The translations under genes and the position numbers were made by a program. DNA of 64,000 nucleotides, taken from Taibaiella sp. (GTDB taxonomy: Bacteria > Bacteroidota > Bacteroidia > Chitinophagales > Chitinophagaceae). Positions 54,345-62,413 of the stretch are shown piece by piece. Every line of letters starts with the position of its first letter. Position 1 is the first letter of the stretch. Where the stretch lies: positions 152,443 to 216,442 of the forward strand of contig JAHBTQ010000007.1 in the NCBI GenBank assembly GCA_019638495.1. The letters run 5' to 3'. The notes under the pieces were generated by a model. The model searched no databases. It saw only the letters and a program-made list of their open reading frames with translations, and was not told where the DNA came from.

Positions 54345-54427
54345 AATCTTTTTATTTTCAAAGGTAGGTGGCGCATAGTTCGCGGTCGGGTAGCGGTTGC
54401 GACAAAGCGTGAGGGCATTTGCGTCAG

Positions 54428-54649
54428 TTACTTTAGCCGTTGCACTATCCACATTATAGCTGAGAGCAGCAAACTAAGTAGTAGCATAGTAGTAATAGGG
54501 ATGTATACGCGTGTGTTCCCGCGCTCGTACCTTATGTCGCCCGGCAGATGTCCGAGGAACCTGAGCCGGTCACCGGCGAGCCACAAGATCAATCCTGCAA
54601 GGATCATAAGCGCACCGATAAGCATTATGAGTTTTCCTTGCCGCTCCAT
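54428..54649 (-). CDS. DUF2905 membrane protein
   Basis: The 73-residue protein has two membrane helices (LIMLIGALMILAGLILWLAG; PITTMLLLSLLLSAIMWIV) separated by the family motif RLRFLGHLPGDIRYERGN. This matches DUF2905 closely. Its role is unknown. An in-frame GTG precedes it by one codon, but ATG 54649 is the normal start. Confidence 0.9.
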   Translation of the reverse strand: MERQGKLIMLIGALMILAGLILWLAGDRLRFLGHLPGDIRYERGNTRVYIPITTMLLLSLLLSAIMWIVQRLK

Positions 54650-54782
54650 CACTCAAAGTTAACACCGGCTAAAGCGTTTAAGAATACATTTTGTTATGAA
54701 ACATGCAAAAGCGAGCAGCCACAGATAGTTGGGACATGCTATTATGTATCTTCGCCTTCTGTTGAAATTTGTTGTGGATTTT

Positions 54783-55979
54783 ATGAAATGGAAAGTACTT
54801 GTGGCGCTATTGCTGGTGCCTGCCCTATTATTTGCCCAAAAGAATACATCACCTTATGTTGCTGTAGACCGAATGATGACCGAGCCCACGGTTTCGCACG
54901 CGCAGACCACAACAGAAGTGGCAGACTACATCAATGCAAATTTCACCTCAGAGCCAGGTAAGGTGCGGGCAGTGTTTATTTGGGTCGCGTCTAACATTTC
55001 CTATGATGTACCCAATATGTTTGCGATGAACTTCAACGAAACGAAGGAGGAAAAGATAAAGCGGACTATGAAGTCTCGTGTGGGCGTTTGTGAGAACTAT
55101 GCAGCTATTTTTAACGAGATATGCGGGAAGGTTGGCCTCACTGCAGATATTGTAGTAGGCTACACGCGGCAGCCTGCATACACCAATTTTGTTCGACACG
55201 GCTGGAATGCTGTAAGAGTAAATGGCGCATGGCAATTGTTTGATCCTACATGGGGATCAGGTGTGATAATGGACGACCAGTTTGTGAGAAAGATAAATGA
55301 TGAGTATTTCAACACTGCTCCATCGGCACTTATTCATACGCATATGCCCTACGACCCTATGTGGCAATTGTCTTACCATCCCATAACAAGCAAAGACTTT
55401 GATGATAGCCGGTTCGTAGCAAATAGCTCCCGGCCTTATTTCAGTTTCCCGGATACAATAGCCAGTTATCTTGCGTTGCCAGATCATGCAAAGCTGGTAG
55501 CAGAGGCGCGGAGACTGTCTGCAAACGGCGTTACGAATCAGACGGTTCATGACAGGCTCACCAACCTGTATGCTAACATTGAAGTGAACGACCACAACGC
55601 TAAAGTGGCCCAGCAGAACAAGGTAGTAGAGACCTATAATGAGGCTGTGGACGACATGAATAAAGGCGTAAACGGGCTGAACGATTTCATCAATTACCGC
55701 AACCGCCAGTTTAAACCCGCGAAGACAGATGCTGAGATACAGGCAATGCTGGACAAGGTTGACAAGCATATTACAGGCGCGCAGGCAAAGCTGAAAAGCA
55801 TACGAGGCGGCTATGATAAGATCGACGAGATGATGGTGCAGGTGGAGAAGAATATCATAGACATCACCAAAACCCTGGACGATCAGAAGCAGTGGCTGGC
55901 ACAATACCTCAGTAAAAGTAAGCTGGGCCGAAAATCGATGTTCTACAAGTATTCGTGGATGGGGGTGCCGCTCAATTAG
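54783..55979 (+). CDS. Exported transglutaminase-like protein with coiled-coil C-terminus
   Basis: The ~398-residue protein has a signal peptide (WKVLVALLLVPALLFA before QKN). A transglutaminase-like domain follows, with catalytic Cys103 in RVGVCENYAAIF, His139 in VRHGWNAVRV and Asp154 in LFDPTWGSG. In such bacterial proteins the domain acts as a cysteine protease or amide transferase, sometimes inactive. Residues ~270-385 are a charged helical region of coiled-coil type. The frame is open from TTG 54729, but ATG 54783 places the signal peptide correctly; ATG 54744 is possible. Confidence 0.85.
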   Translation: MKWKVLVALLLVPALLFAQKNTSPYVAVDRMMTEPTVSHAQTTTEVADYINANFTSEPGKVRAVFIWVASNISYDVPNMFAMNFNETKEEKIKRTMKSRVGVCENYAAIFNEICGKVGLTADIVVGYTRQPAYTNFVRHGWNAVRVNGAWQLFDPTWGSGVIMDDQFVRKINDEYFNTAPSALIHTHMPYDPMWQLSYHPITSKDFDDSRFVANSSRPYFSFPDTIASYLALPDHAKLVAEARRLSANGVTNQTVHDRLTNLYANIEVNDHNAKVAQQNKVVETYNEAVDDMNKGVNGLNDFINYRNRQFKPAKTDAEIQAMLDKVDKHITGAQAKLKSIRGGYDKIDEMMVQVEKNIIDITKTLDDQKQWLAQYLSKSKLGRKSMFYKYSWMGVPLN

Positions 55980-55981
55980 GG

Positions 55982-56653
55982 CTATAGCACGTACATAAGC
56001 CGAAGTGTCACCACATTGTTGACTTGGTTTTCCGGGTAGACGAAGTAGTGTTGCGGTATCCTCGGATACGGTCTGATGGCAGTCAGCGAGTACTGAAAAC
56101 GGAGGTTAGCGTACATTTTCTTGCCTATGCGCATATTGGCGCCGCCCAGTCCGGCAATTTCCGAGCTATTGAAGTAGTTGTATACAGGGTCTATCACCAC
56201 CGGGACATCTGCTACTCCCCATTCCTTTGAAGAGATGAGCCTTCCATAGGATATGCCCGCTTCAAAGTCCAGGAAGGGAAACTGTTTGTAGTGTATGGCT
56301 ATTGGTATCTCAGCATAGTTCAGGTTCAGGTAGTATTTATCGAAATAGGTGCCCACGTAGTAAGACTCGCTTACATGCGCACCACGGGCTCCTTTCGCAG
56401 CGTAGAGCATTTCTAAGCTTATGGCCCACTTACCTGGCAGGTTCACGAAAACCATAGCCCCGGCATTGATGCCCACTTTGTGGTATCCTGCGTAGGTATC
56501 TCCATCTACCTGAGAAATGTTCATGCCACCTACAAGTCGCCCTTCAAAGACACGTACCGGCTGGTCCAGGAAGTCAGTTTCCTGGCAAATTCCTGTAACG
56601 GTGACCAGCATGAGGGCAGATGCGAGTAAGAGATGGGAGTTCCTTGTTTTCAC
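55982..56653 (-). CDS. PorT-like outer-membrane beta-barrel protein
   Basis: The 223-residue protein has a signal peptide (HLLLASALMLVTVTGICQ) and the outer-membrane barrel pattern of the PorT/OMP_b-brl_2 family: FEGRLVGGMNISQVDGDTYA, HKVGINAGAMVFVNLP, KWAISLEMLYAAKGARG, YLNLNYAEIPIAIHYKQ and a closing NVVTLRLMYVL strand. Start is GTG at 56653; no ATG gives a full signal peptide. The end converges to 2 nt with the transglutaminase gene. PorT is tied to type IX secretion, but general barrels of this group have other roles. Confidence 0.8.
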   Translation of the reverse strand: MKTRNSHLLLASALMLVTVTGICQETDFLDQPVRVFEGRLVGGMNISQVDGDTYAGYHKVGINAGAMVFVNLPGKWAISLEMLYAAKGARGAHVSESYYVGTYFDKYYLNLNYAEIPIAIHYKQFPFLDFEAGISYGRLISSKEWGVADVPVVIDPVYNYFNSSEIAGLGGANMRIGKKMYANLRFQYSLTAIRPYPRIPQHYFVYPENQVNNVVTLRLMYVL

Positions 56654-56717
56654 CGGACTAATAACGCTAAGCTAATCATAACATTGTGTGTGCCATCCGG
56701 GTAGTGTCATTAATTGC

Positions 56718-56725
56718 TACTTTTG
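56718..56725 (+). promoter_or_regulatory. Probable -7 element of the periplasmic binding-protein gene
   Basis: TACTTTTG fits TAnnTTTG, 16 nt before ATG 56742. No upstream TTTG is at the right distance. Confidence 0.45.
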
Positions 56726-56741
56726 CGACTCTTTTTTGTGC

Positions 56742-58103
56742 ATGCGGAATTCAGTATTTTATAGTTGGGCTTTAGCGGTTGTGCTGTGTTGTGGGGCAGG
56801 TACTGTGCGTGCGCAGGAGTATAAGAGCGTGGCTGAGCGCAGCAGGGACGCCGGCAGGGGCAGGGTGGAGGAACGGAGCGAGGAGAAGAAGGGCCGGAGG
56901 AAACATGAATCAGAACCAGTGAATGAAAAGGCATCAGCCGATCCAAAGGCAAATCCTGAGCAGCAGGAACAGCCCAGGAAACGCCAGCAGATATACTTTC
57001 CTGATTCGCGCATGAAGAAGCACTACCGCGTTGCGGTGATAACTTCATTGTTTCTTGATGAGCTGGTGCGGGGCGAGTCAGTGACCTTTAAAGAAAAGGT
57101 GCCAGAGAAGGCGGCGCCTGGCCTGGCATTTTACCAGGGTGTGAAGCTCGCTGCAGATAGCCTGGAGCGCGCAGGTATGCAGATGGATATAGACATCTTT
57201 GATGCCGGATCGTATGACCAGTCGCCGGAGGTACTTATACAGCATCGTAAGTTCGACTCTACAGATCTGATCATAGGTGCAGTGGAGCAACACGACATTC
57301 CTGTACTGGCCGGTTTTGCAAAGAAGAAGAAAATAAACTTTGTCTCTGCCCTCACGAACTATGACGGCTGGGTGAAGGATAACCAGTATTTCACAATGCT
57401 GCAACCATCGCTTAAGAGTCACTGTGAGTTCATCGTGGACGAAATATCAGATAAGTATCCGGAGCAAAATGTGACTATGCTCTACCGCACCAATTCGCTG
57501 ACGGATGATAATGCTGCGTTGTATATTCTCAACGATCTGTATACCGATGTTACTTTTCGGAAATTGCTGTGCAATACACTTCCGTCTGCTGAATTGCTTG
57601 CGGGCGTTGTTGACTCAACAAAGCCCAATGTTGTAGTGATGAGTATTTCTGATGCGGTTTTTGCCGATAGCATTTTGCAGTTGTTATCATCGCGTTTCCC
57701 CGGCACGCATTTTGAGATCTATGGCATGCCCGGATGGCACAGTAATGCGAACCTGTCCAAAGCAGGGATGTATAAAAATCTCACCGTTAATGTGACTTAT
57801 CCATTCGATTTCTCTCACGTGGAGCGTGCTGTGGCAGATCGTGTCAGCACAGCCTATGGTAAAGAATTTGGTGGGGCTCCCATAGAAATGACCTGGCGGG
57901 GATATGAGACAATGATGTGGTATGGTATGTTGCTAAAGGGCTATGGCACTATCTTTAACGATAGTTACAAGGACCTGTCCGGAGCGCCGTTTACTAATTA
58001 CAAGATCAAGCCTCGATGGGATAGGAATGGGTATCTGCTTTACTTCGAGAATAAGAACATATACCTCACCACCTACCAGGGTGGCGCCCATCGCACGCGG
58101 TAA
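56742..58103 (+). CDS. Type 1 periplasmic binding-fold protein (LivK-like), orphan
   Basis: The 453-residue protein has a signal peptide (SWALAVVLCCGAGTVRA before QEY). A highly charged linker follows (residues ~28-90, Arg/Glu/Lys-rich). Then comes a ligand-binding fold of the branched-chain amino-acid type: VAVITSLFLDELV, GLAFYQGVKLAADSLERAG, DLIIGAVEQHDIPVLAGFA, NVTMLYRTNSLTDDNAALYI and EMTWRGYETMMWYGMLLKG. There is no ABC transporter or lipobox nearby, so it may be a sensor or structural protein. ATG 56742 is chosen over the frame start 56688, which lies upstream of the -7 element. Confidence 0.75.
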   Translation: MRNSVFYSWALAVVLCCGAGTVRAQEYKSVAERSRDAGRGRVEERSEEKKGRRKHESEPVNEKASADPKANPEQQEQPRKRQQIYFPDSRMKKHYRVAVITSLFLDELVRGESVTFKEKVPEKAAPGLAFYQGVKLAADSLERAGMQMDIDIFDAGSYDQSPEVLIQHRKFDSTDLIIGAVEQHDIPVLAGFAKKKKINFVSALTNYDGWVKDNQYFTMLQPSLKSHCEFIVDEISDKYPEQNVTMLYRTNSLTDDNAALYILNDLYTDVTFRKLLCNTLPSAELLAGVVDSTKPNVVVMSISDAVFADSILQLLSSRFPGTHFEIYGMPGWHSNANLSKAGMYKNLTVNVTYPFDFSHVERAVADRVSTAYGKEFGGAPIEMTWRGYETMMWYGMLLKGYGTIFNDSYKDLSGAPFTNYKIKPRWDRNGYLLYFENKNIYLTTYQGGAHRTR

Positions 58104-58110
58104 AAGTCCT

Positions 58111-59565
58111 CTAGAATTCGACCCGCGCAAAACAGATTTGTTTCTTCCGGAAGCAGGGCACCAACATCACTCTTCCCGCTATCTGCTTAGAGGAGCGGGG
58201 CAGCCAATCGGGATTGTCATTACCTGCTGCTGCCAGACCGTGCGTTTCCGTTCGTCCGTCTGCACCTACGGTGGACAGTTGGATCCGGGAGTGCCGGATG
58301 TCGAAGTCGTTATAGAGAAAGGCGAGTGTGCCGCCGCTGTTGAGCAGGGCATAGGATGAGAATACACCATCATCTTCCTGCGAGTACTGTTGTTTCAATA
58401 TAAATGAGCTCCATTCCCGCACTCCGTCTTTGTTGTATGACAGTGCCATAATATCGTTATAATGATATTCACGCACCGTGGAGCTCATGTATGGTGTGTA
58501 GAAAGAGTAATAACCGAAGCCGGGAGCGAAGCTGCTGCGCGTGGTTATGAAATTGATCTCTGAGATGAGCACAAAGCCACCGTCATTCTTAGCGATCAGT
58601 TGTCTTACGATGTAGTTGTCAAACGCGTGCTCTTTGCGGCGGGCGCTGGTTTGCCCGGCCAGCTCTGAATCAAACGAGATGAAGCGTTGTACAGTATATT
58701 TGTCCTCAGCGATATCGTATGATGCATAGATGAGCCCGTCGAAGTTGCCGTTTTTTTCATTGGAGTAGAAGCCTCCAAAATATACCTTTCCATTCTGGTT
58801 GTCGATCTTGGTATAGCCGCTGGTAGCATACCTGTCGCCGAGCTGCAGCTCCTTTGCTTCAAAGGCTGTTGCGCCGGGTTTTAACTTTAGTATCCAGTAC
58901 TGGTCGGCGTAGTTTTGTGAGCCTATGGGGGTGTAGGCAGCCATAAATACGGTGCCATCATTAGCCACATTTACTTCGCCATGTTCCGGTGTGTTTTCTG
59001 TGGGGAATGATACCTTGACTGCGCTTGTGACTTTTGCATCTTCGTTAAGCCATTTACAATCAAACACGATCTCGTTGCCTTTGTCGGTGGCGCTATACAC
59101 TATGATCTGTTGCTTATTGTCGGAATAGGAGGCTGAGAAATAGTTGCGCGTTGCACCAAATATGCCGGTGCGGATGCTGCCTATTTCAATAGGCTTGCCG
59201 TGTAGCAGGCCATTCTCATCCAGTAGCGCTGCATACTGAACTACTTTGTTTCCTTCCAGCGCCTGGTAGAGGGCTATCATCCGGTCGCTGTAGGTAATGA
59301 AGCGCACCTGGTAAATGCGCGAAGGAAAGAAGTCCAGGATCACGGAGGCGACCTTGTTCATGGAGTCGTTGTAGGCGTCCAGCCGGGATCCGTCTTCGTT
59401 CCGGATATAGGTGTAGGTGAGCCCGCCACACATGCCCACGACAGAATAGGCATCGTTTCTGAAATCGAACTTATCGTAGCGGGAATAGGTGACCTCCTGG
59501 GCAAATGAAGGAATTACAGTAAACGCAATTGCGACGATAAATAACAGCCGCCTGATCATATCCAT
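58111..59565 (-). CDS. Exported protein of unknown function, probable beta-propeller
   Basis: The ~484-residue protein has a signal peptide (LLFIVAIAFTVIPSFA before QEVTY). The rest is made of repeating beta blocks: VGMCGGLTYTYIRNEDGSRL, QQIIVYSATDKGNEIVF, DGTVFMAAYTPIGSQN, GKVYFGGFYSNEKNGNFDG and NDGGFVLISEINF. These recall propeller blades of uncharacterised Bacteroidota proteins. No catalytic motif is visible. ATG 59565 (MDMIRRLLF) is chosen over the open frame from 59676. It converges on the binding-protein gene with 7 nt between stops. Confidence 0.7.
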   Translation of the reverse strand: MDMIRRLLFIVAIAFTVIPSFAQEVTYSRYDKFDFRNDAYSVVGMCGGLTYTYIRNEDGSRLDAYNDSMNKVASVILDFFPSRIYQVRFITYSDRMIALYQALEGNKVVQYAALLDENGLLHGKPIEIGSIRTGIFGATRNYFSASYSDNKQQIIVYSATDKGNEIVFDCKWLNEDAKVTSAVKVSFPTENTPEHGEVNVANDGTVFMAAYTPIGSQNYADQYWILKLKPGATAFEAKELQLGDRYATSGYTKIDNQNGKVYFGGFYSNEKNGNFDGLIYASYDIAEDKYTVQRFISFDSELAGQTSARRKEHAFDNYIVRQLIAKNDGGFVLISEINFITTRSSFAPGFGYYSFYTPYMSSTVREYHYNDIMALSYNKDGVREWSSFILKQQYSQEDDGVFSSYALLNSGGTLAFLYNDFDIRHSRIQLSTVGADGRTETHGLAAAGNDNPDWLPRSSKQIAGRVMLVPCFRKKQICFARVEF

Positions 59566-59606
59566 CCCCAAATTTATTATAGAGAGAGGAAAGAAAATGG
59601 TAAAAT

Positions 59607-60020
59607 TTAAGATAAGATGAATCGTTCTGCAACATCCGGTGTGGGCACCATGCAACTCTGTCGGCGTCCAAACCATTTATAACGGTTTCTCGCTACAGTG
59701 TCATACACGGCATCCCTGATGAAACGTGGGACTATCATAAAGACATAAAAGAGGGACCAAATGCCTCCGAGCAGTTGTGCTGTTTTCAGAGCTGCGGCCG
59801 ATTTGTAATAGTATTTGCCGCCATAATAGAGGATTACACTCCCAGGGCTCGTGCCGGGCTGCGACCCCAAAGTGACGACATTTGTGCCCGCAGTAGATTG
59901 CAGTGTAGCAAAGCGAAATCGCTTGTGTCGGTCGCGTTTTAGCACAAATTGTACTGTTCGGTTGCAAAGGTTGCAAATGCCGTCAAAGTACAATACCGGG
60001 TGCTCTGTTATTGCGTTCAA
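59607..60020 (-). CDS. DCC family thiol-disulfide oxidoreductase (YuxK-like, DUF393)
   Basis: The 137-residue protein has the DCC signature FDGICNLCN with redox cysteines 16 and 19, then VQFVLKRDRHKRFRFATLQS and a YKSAAALKTAQLLGGIW segment with a membrane-associated helix. It is predicted to be thioredoxin-like; partners are unknown. The start codon is TTG at 60020, sharing a TTGA overlap with the stop of the upstream lipoprotein gene, so translation is coupled. No ATG fits before the DCC motif. Confidence 0.88.
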   Translation of the reverse strand: MNAITEHPVLYFDGICNLCNRTVQFVLKRDRHKRFRFATLQSTAGTNVVTLGSQPGTSPGSVILYYGGKYYYKSAAALKTAQLLGGIWSLFYVFMIVPRFIRDAVYDTVARNRYKWFGRRQSCMVPTPDVAERFILS

Positions 60021-60283
60021 TGTGTCTGTTTCGTACTATCGGCGTGGGTTGAGTCGTGAATATGCTGCATGCTATGCAGAATGGAATCAGCTTTGATCTT
60101 CACCTCAATTTTCATTCGGTACTCCAATTCTTTCTGAGCGTCGGCTTCCACCTGCCGAATCCGCTCTGCAACAATTGAGTCTATTTGCTGGGCAATCTCT
60201 TCCTTCGTCAGTGGTTTAGGCTCGTCTTTGTTACAAGACTGTATGACAAATGCAGCCAGAAGTAGTGCTATTATTTTTTTCAT
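60017..60283 (-). CDS. Small helical lipoprotein
   Basis: The 88-residue protein has a lipoprotein signal (IIALLLAAFVIQSC with Cys17 region, then NKDEPKP). The mature part is a charged helix (LTKEEIAQQIDSIVAERIRQ, ADAQKELEYRMKIEVK) ending in a His/Asp/Ser-rich tail that could bind metal. ATG 60283 is preferred over GTG 60358, which lacks a signal peptide. The stop overlaps the start of the DCC gene (TTGA). No family is recognised. Confidence 0.7.
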   Translation of the reverse strand: MKKIIALLLAAFVIQSCNKDEPKPLTKEEIAQQIDSIVAERIRQVEADAQKELEYRMKIEVKIKADSILHSMQHIHDSTHADSTKQTH

Positions 60284-60434
60284 AATTGCCGTGCAAAGGT
60301 ACTTGCATGTAGGTTCATACCAAAGTGTAGCAAGGTTCGTGCCAGGATAAATTAACACTTCCTGGTAGACGATGGTGCCGGGGAGTGTATGTTGATATTT
60401 AAAAATTCACGACATTTGAATTGGATAATTGCCG

Positions 60435-61094
60435 ATGAAGTTTGTAGCCCTCATATGCCCCGTTATATTCGCAATGCTCCTCTCCGGAGCCTGTTTGGGG
60501 CAATTTTCGGCAAACGATACCATTCGCCTTGGCGCGGTCATTGAAAATGGACAGTCTTATCCCATGGCGTTCCTCCCTGAGTTCACACATATTGGTCTGT
60601 ACATAAAGCCGGAAGACCGTCTACGACGAGACCGCTTACGCAGGGATATCTATGCTGTATATCCATACGCCATTACTGCGGCAACGATACTAAGCGAAGT
60701 GCGCACCACACTTGATACACTGGACTCGCGCAGGGACCGGCGCAGGTACCTGAAAGAAGTGGACCGCAGACTGGATGTGGCTTTCAAGCAGCCTCTTAAA
60801 AACCTGACCATAGACCAGGGGCATGTGCTGGTGAAGCTCATTAATCGTCAGACAGGGCGAAATTGCTATAGCATTATCCGAGAGATGAAGGGGGGTATAT
60901 CAGCAGTGGTTTGGCAGTCTGTGGGCCTGGTTTTCGATAATAACCTGCGCCGCGAGTACGACCCTACGGGCGATGATGCGGAAATGGAGGGCATGGTACA
61001 GGTATTGGAAGGTTCTGCTAATTACAGGTACCAGTTATATCGCCAGAACGAACTGATGAAAATGGCGCAGAAACCGCTGGTCAGTACGCGTTAA
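60435..61094 (+). CDS. DUF4294 domain protein, exported
   Basis: The 219-residue protein has a signal peptide (FVALICPVIFAMLLSGACLG before QFSAN). The DUF4294 core follows: LGAVIENGQSYPMAFLPE, RDRLRRDIYAVYPYAITAAT, RRRYLKEVDRRLDVAFKQPL, LTIDQGHVLVKLINRQTGRN and FDNNLRREYDP. The family is common in Bacteroidota, without known function. The start is ATG 60435, two codons inside a TTG-led frame. It overlaps the convergent gene at 61091 by 4 nt. Confidence 0.88.
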   Translation: MKFVALICPVIFAMLLSGACLGQFSANDTIRLGAVIENGQSYPMAFLPEFTHIGLYIKPEDRLRRDRLRRDIYAVYPYAITAATILSEVRTTLDTLDSRRDRRRYLKEVDRRLDVAFKQPLKNLTIDQGHVLVKLINRQTGRNCYSIIREMKGGISAVVWQSVGLVFDNNLRREYDPTGDDAEMEGMVQVLEGSANYRYQLYRQNELMKMAQKPLVSTR

Positions 61095-61477
61095 ACGTTT
61101 GTTTTTTTCTGCAGGTCTCGCTCCTCGCGCATGTCTTTCCTGAAATAGAAGATGTAATAAAACAGAAGAATACAGATGCCTACCCCAAATAGTATTACGG
61201 CGGTTGGCCTGAGGTCTTTATTGAAAAATTCCCCGATCATCCAGGTTGAGTTGGCGGAGATCCACATAACAACTGCGGCATTATGATACACTTCTGTCCG
61301 GCGGCCGCGCGACTTAAAGAGTAAGTAAATAGCCACCGAAACGGTAGGCACAATCATGGCAATGCCCCCGGGGCGCCATACTACTGCCCAGCACATGTCT
61401 TTAAAAAGCCAAAGCAGGATATGCAGGTTCTCTATCCAGCGGGGGGCGCTGTGTTTTTGAATAATGGTATCGCTCAT
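61091..61477 (-). CDS. Small membrane protein of unknown function
   Basis: The 128-residue protein has about three membrane helices (~residues 18-38, ILLWLFKDMCWAVVW; 40-58, GGIAMIVPTVSVAIYLLF; ~95-115, AVILFGVGICILLFYYIFYF) with a possible fourth in AAVVMWISANSTWMIGEFF. A charged C-terminus ends in RKDMREERDLQKK. No family is recognised. ATG 61477 is chosen over the frame start at 61522. It overlaps the DUF4294 gene by 4 nt, tail to tail. Confidence 0.7.
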   Translation of the reverse strand: MSDTIIQKHSAPRWIENLHILLWLFKDMCWAVVWRPGGIAMIVPTVSVAIYLLFKSRGRRTEVYHNAAVVMWISANSTWMIGEFFNKDLRPTAVILFGVGICILLFYYIFYFRKDMREERDLQKKTNV

Positions 61478-61557
61478 TTCTAATCTGGATGCGGTAGTAC
61501 GCAAAAATACGTGTTGATGCAATAGTTGTAATTTGGCTTCTGTTAATCAATGAAACG

Positions 61558-62154
61558 ATGAATTGGATACAACACCCGGTGGTACTGGAAGGGGAACGAG
61601 TGCGACTGGTGCCGCTGGAAAGGCAACATTTTACAGAATTGGTAAATGTTGCAAATGATGCCCGGATCTGGGAATACACATCCATTGACGGGACTGATGA
61701 AAACCGGATAAGGCGACACCTGGAGAGTGCAGTGCTGAAACGCGGCACCGGCGAGCAGTACCCATTTACAGTCATTGACAGGCAATCGGGCAGAATCATA
61801 GGGAGCACTATGTTTCACAATATATTCCCGGAGCACAGGAAACTGGAGATAGGATGGACCTGGTACGATCCTGCCTTCTGGCGCACAGGTTATAACAGAG
61901 AGTGCAAGCTGCTGCTGTTAACTCACTGCTTTGAAGTGATGAATACGATAAGGGTGCAGCTTGTGACTGACGAGACGAATTGGCGTAGCCGGCAGGCTAT
62001 TCTTGGAATAGGTGCAAGTATGGAAGGCATTTTGCGCAACGACAGGATACGGGAAAATGGAAAATTTCGCAATACAGTGGTATACAGTATCGTGTGTGAC
62101 GAGTGGCATGAGGTGAAATCAGCCCTGGAGTCTAAGTTACTGCGTCAACATTAA
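61558..62154 (+). CDS. GNAT family N-acetyltransferase (RimJ/RimL-like)
   Basis: The 198-residue enzyme has the acetyl-CoA fold: VVLEGERVRLVPLERQHFTE at the start, RIIGSTMFHNIFPEHRKLEI, the Q/R-x-x-G/A replacement WRTGYNRECKLLLLTHCFE at the CoA pyrophosphate loop, and EDGxL-like RVQLVTDETNWRSRQAILGI. The substrate is unknown; similar proteins acetylate ribosomal N-termini or small amines. It is a single gene, followed by 259 nt without another gene. Confidence 0.85.
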   Translation: MNWIQHPVVLEGERVRLVPLERQHFTELVNVANDARIWEYTSIDGTDENRIRRHLESAVLKRGTGEQYPFTVIDRQSGRIIGSTMFHNIFPEHRKLEIGWTWYDPAFWRTGYNRECKLLLLTHCFEVMNTIRVQLVTDETNWRSRQAILGIGASMEGILRNDRIRENGKFRNTVVYSIVCDEWHEVKSALESKLLRQH

Positions 62155-62413
62155 GGTTACCAGGGGGATTTTTTGGCGTTAATTTGAAAAATAAAAATGT
62201 ATCTTTTACTAACAGCAGTTAATGTTTTTGCGCCTTTTAATAATTGGCTGGGTCGGTTTTCGAAAAATCTATATGCATAGCGAAATTTCGATGTTTTTAG
62301 TGTTGATAAACAAATAGTTGCCCTCCCCGATACTGATAATTAAAGAATTTTTGCATTATTTGGTGAAAAGATTAAATTTACAAGTTCAGAATTGTAGTTT
62401 ATTTCAATAGTTT

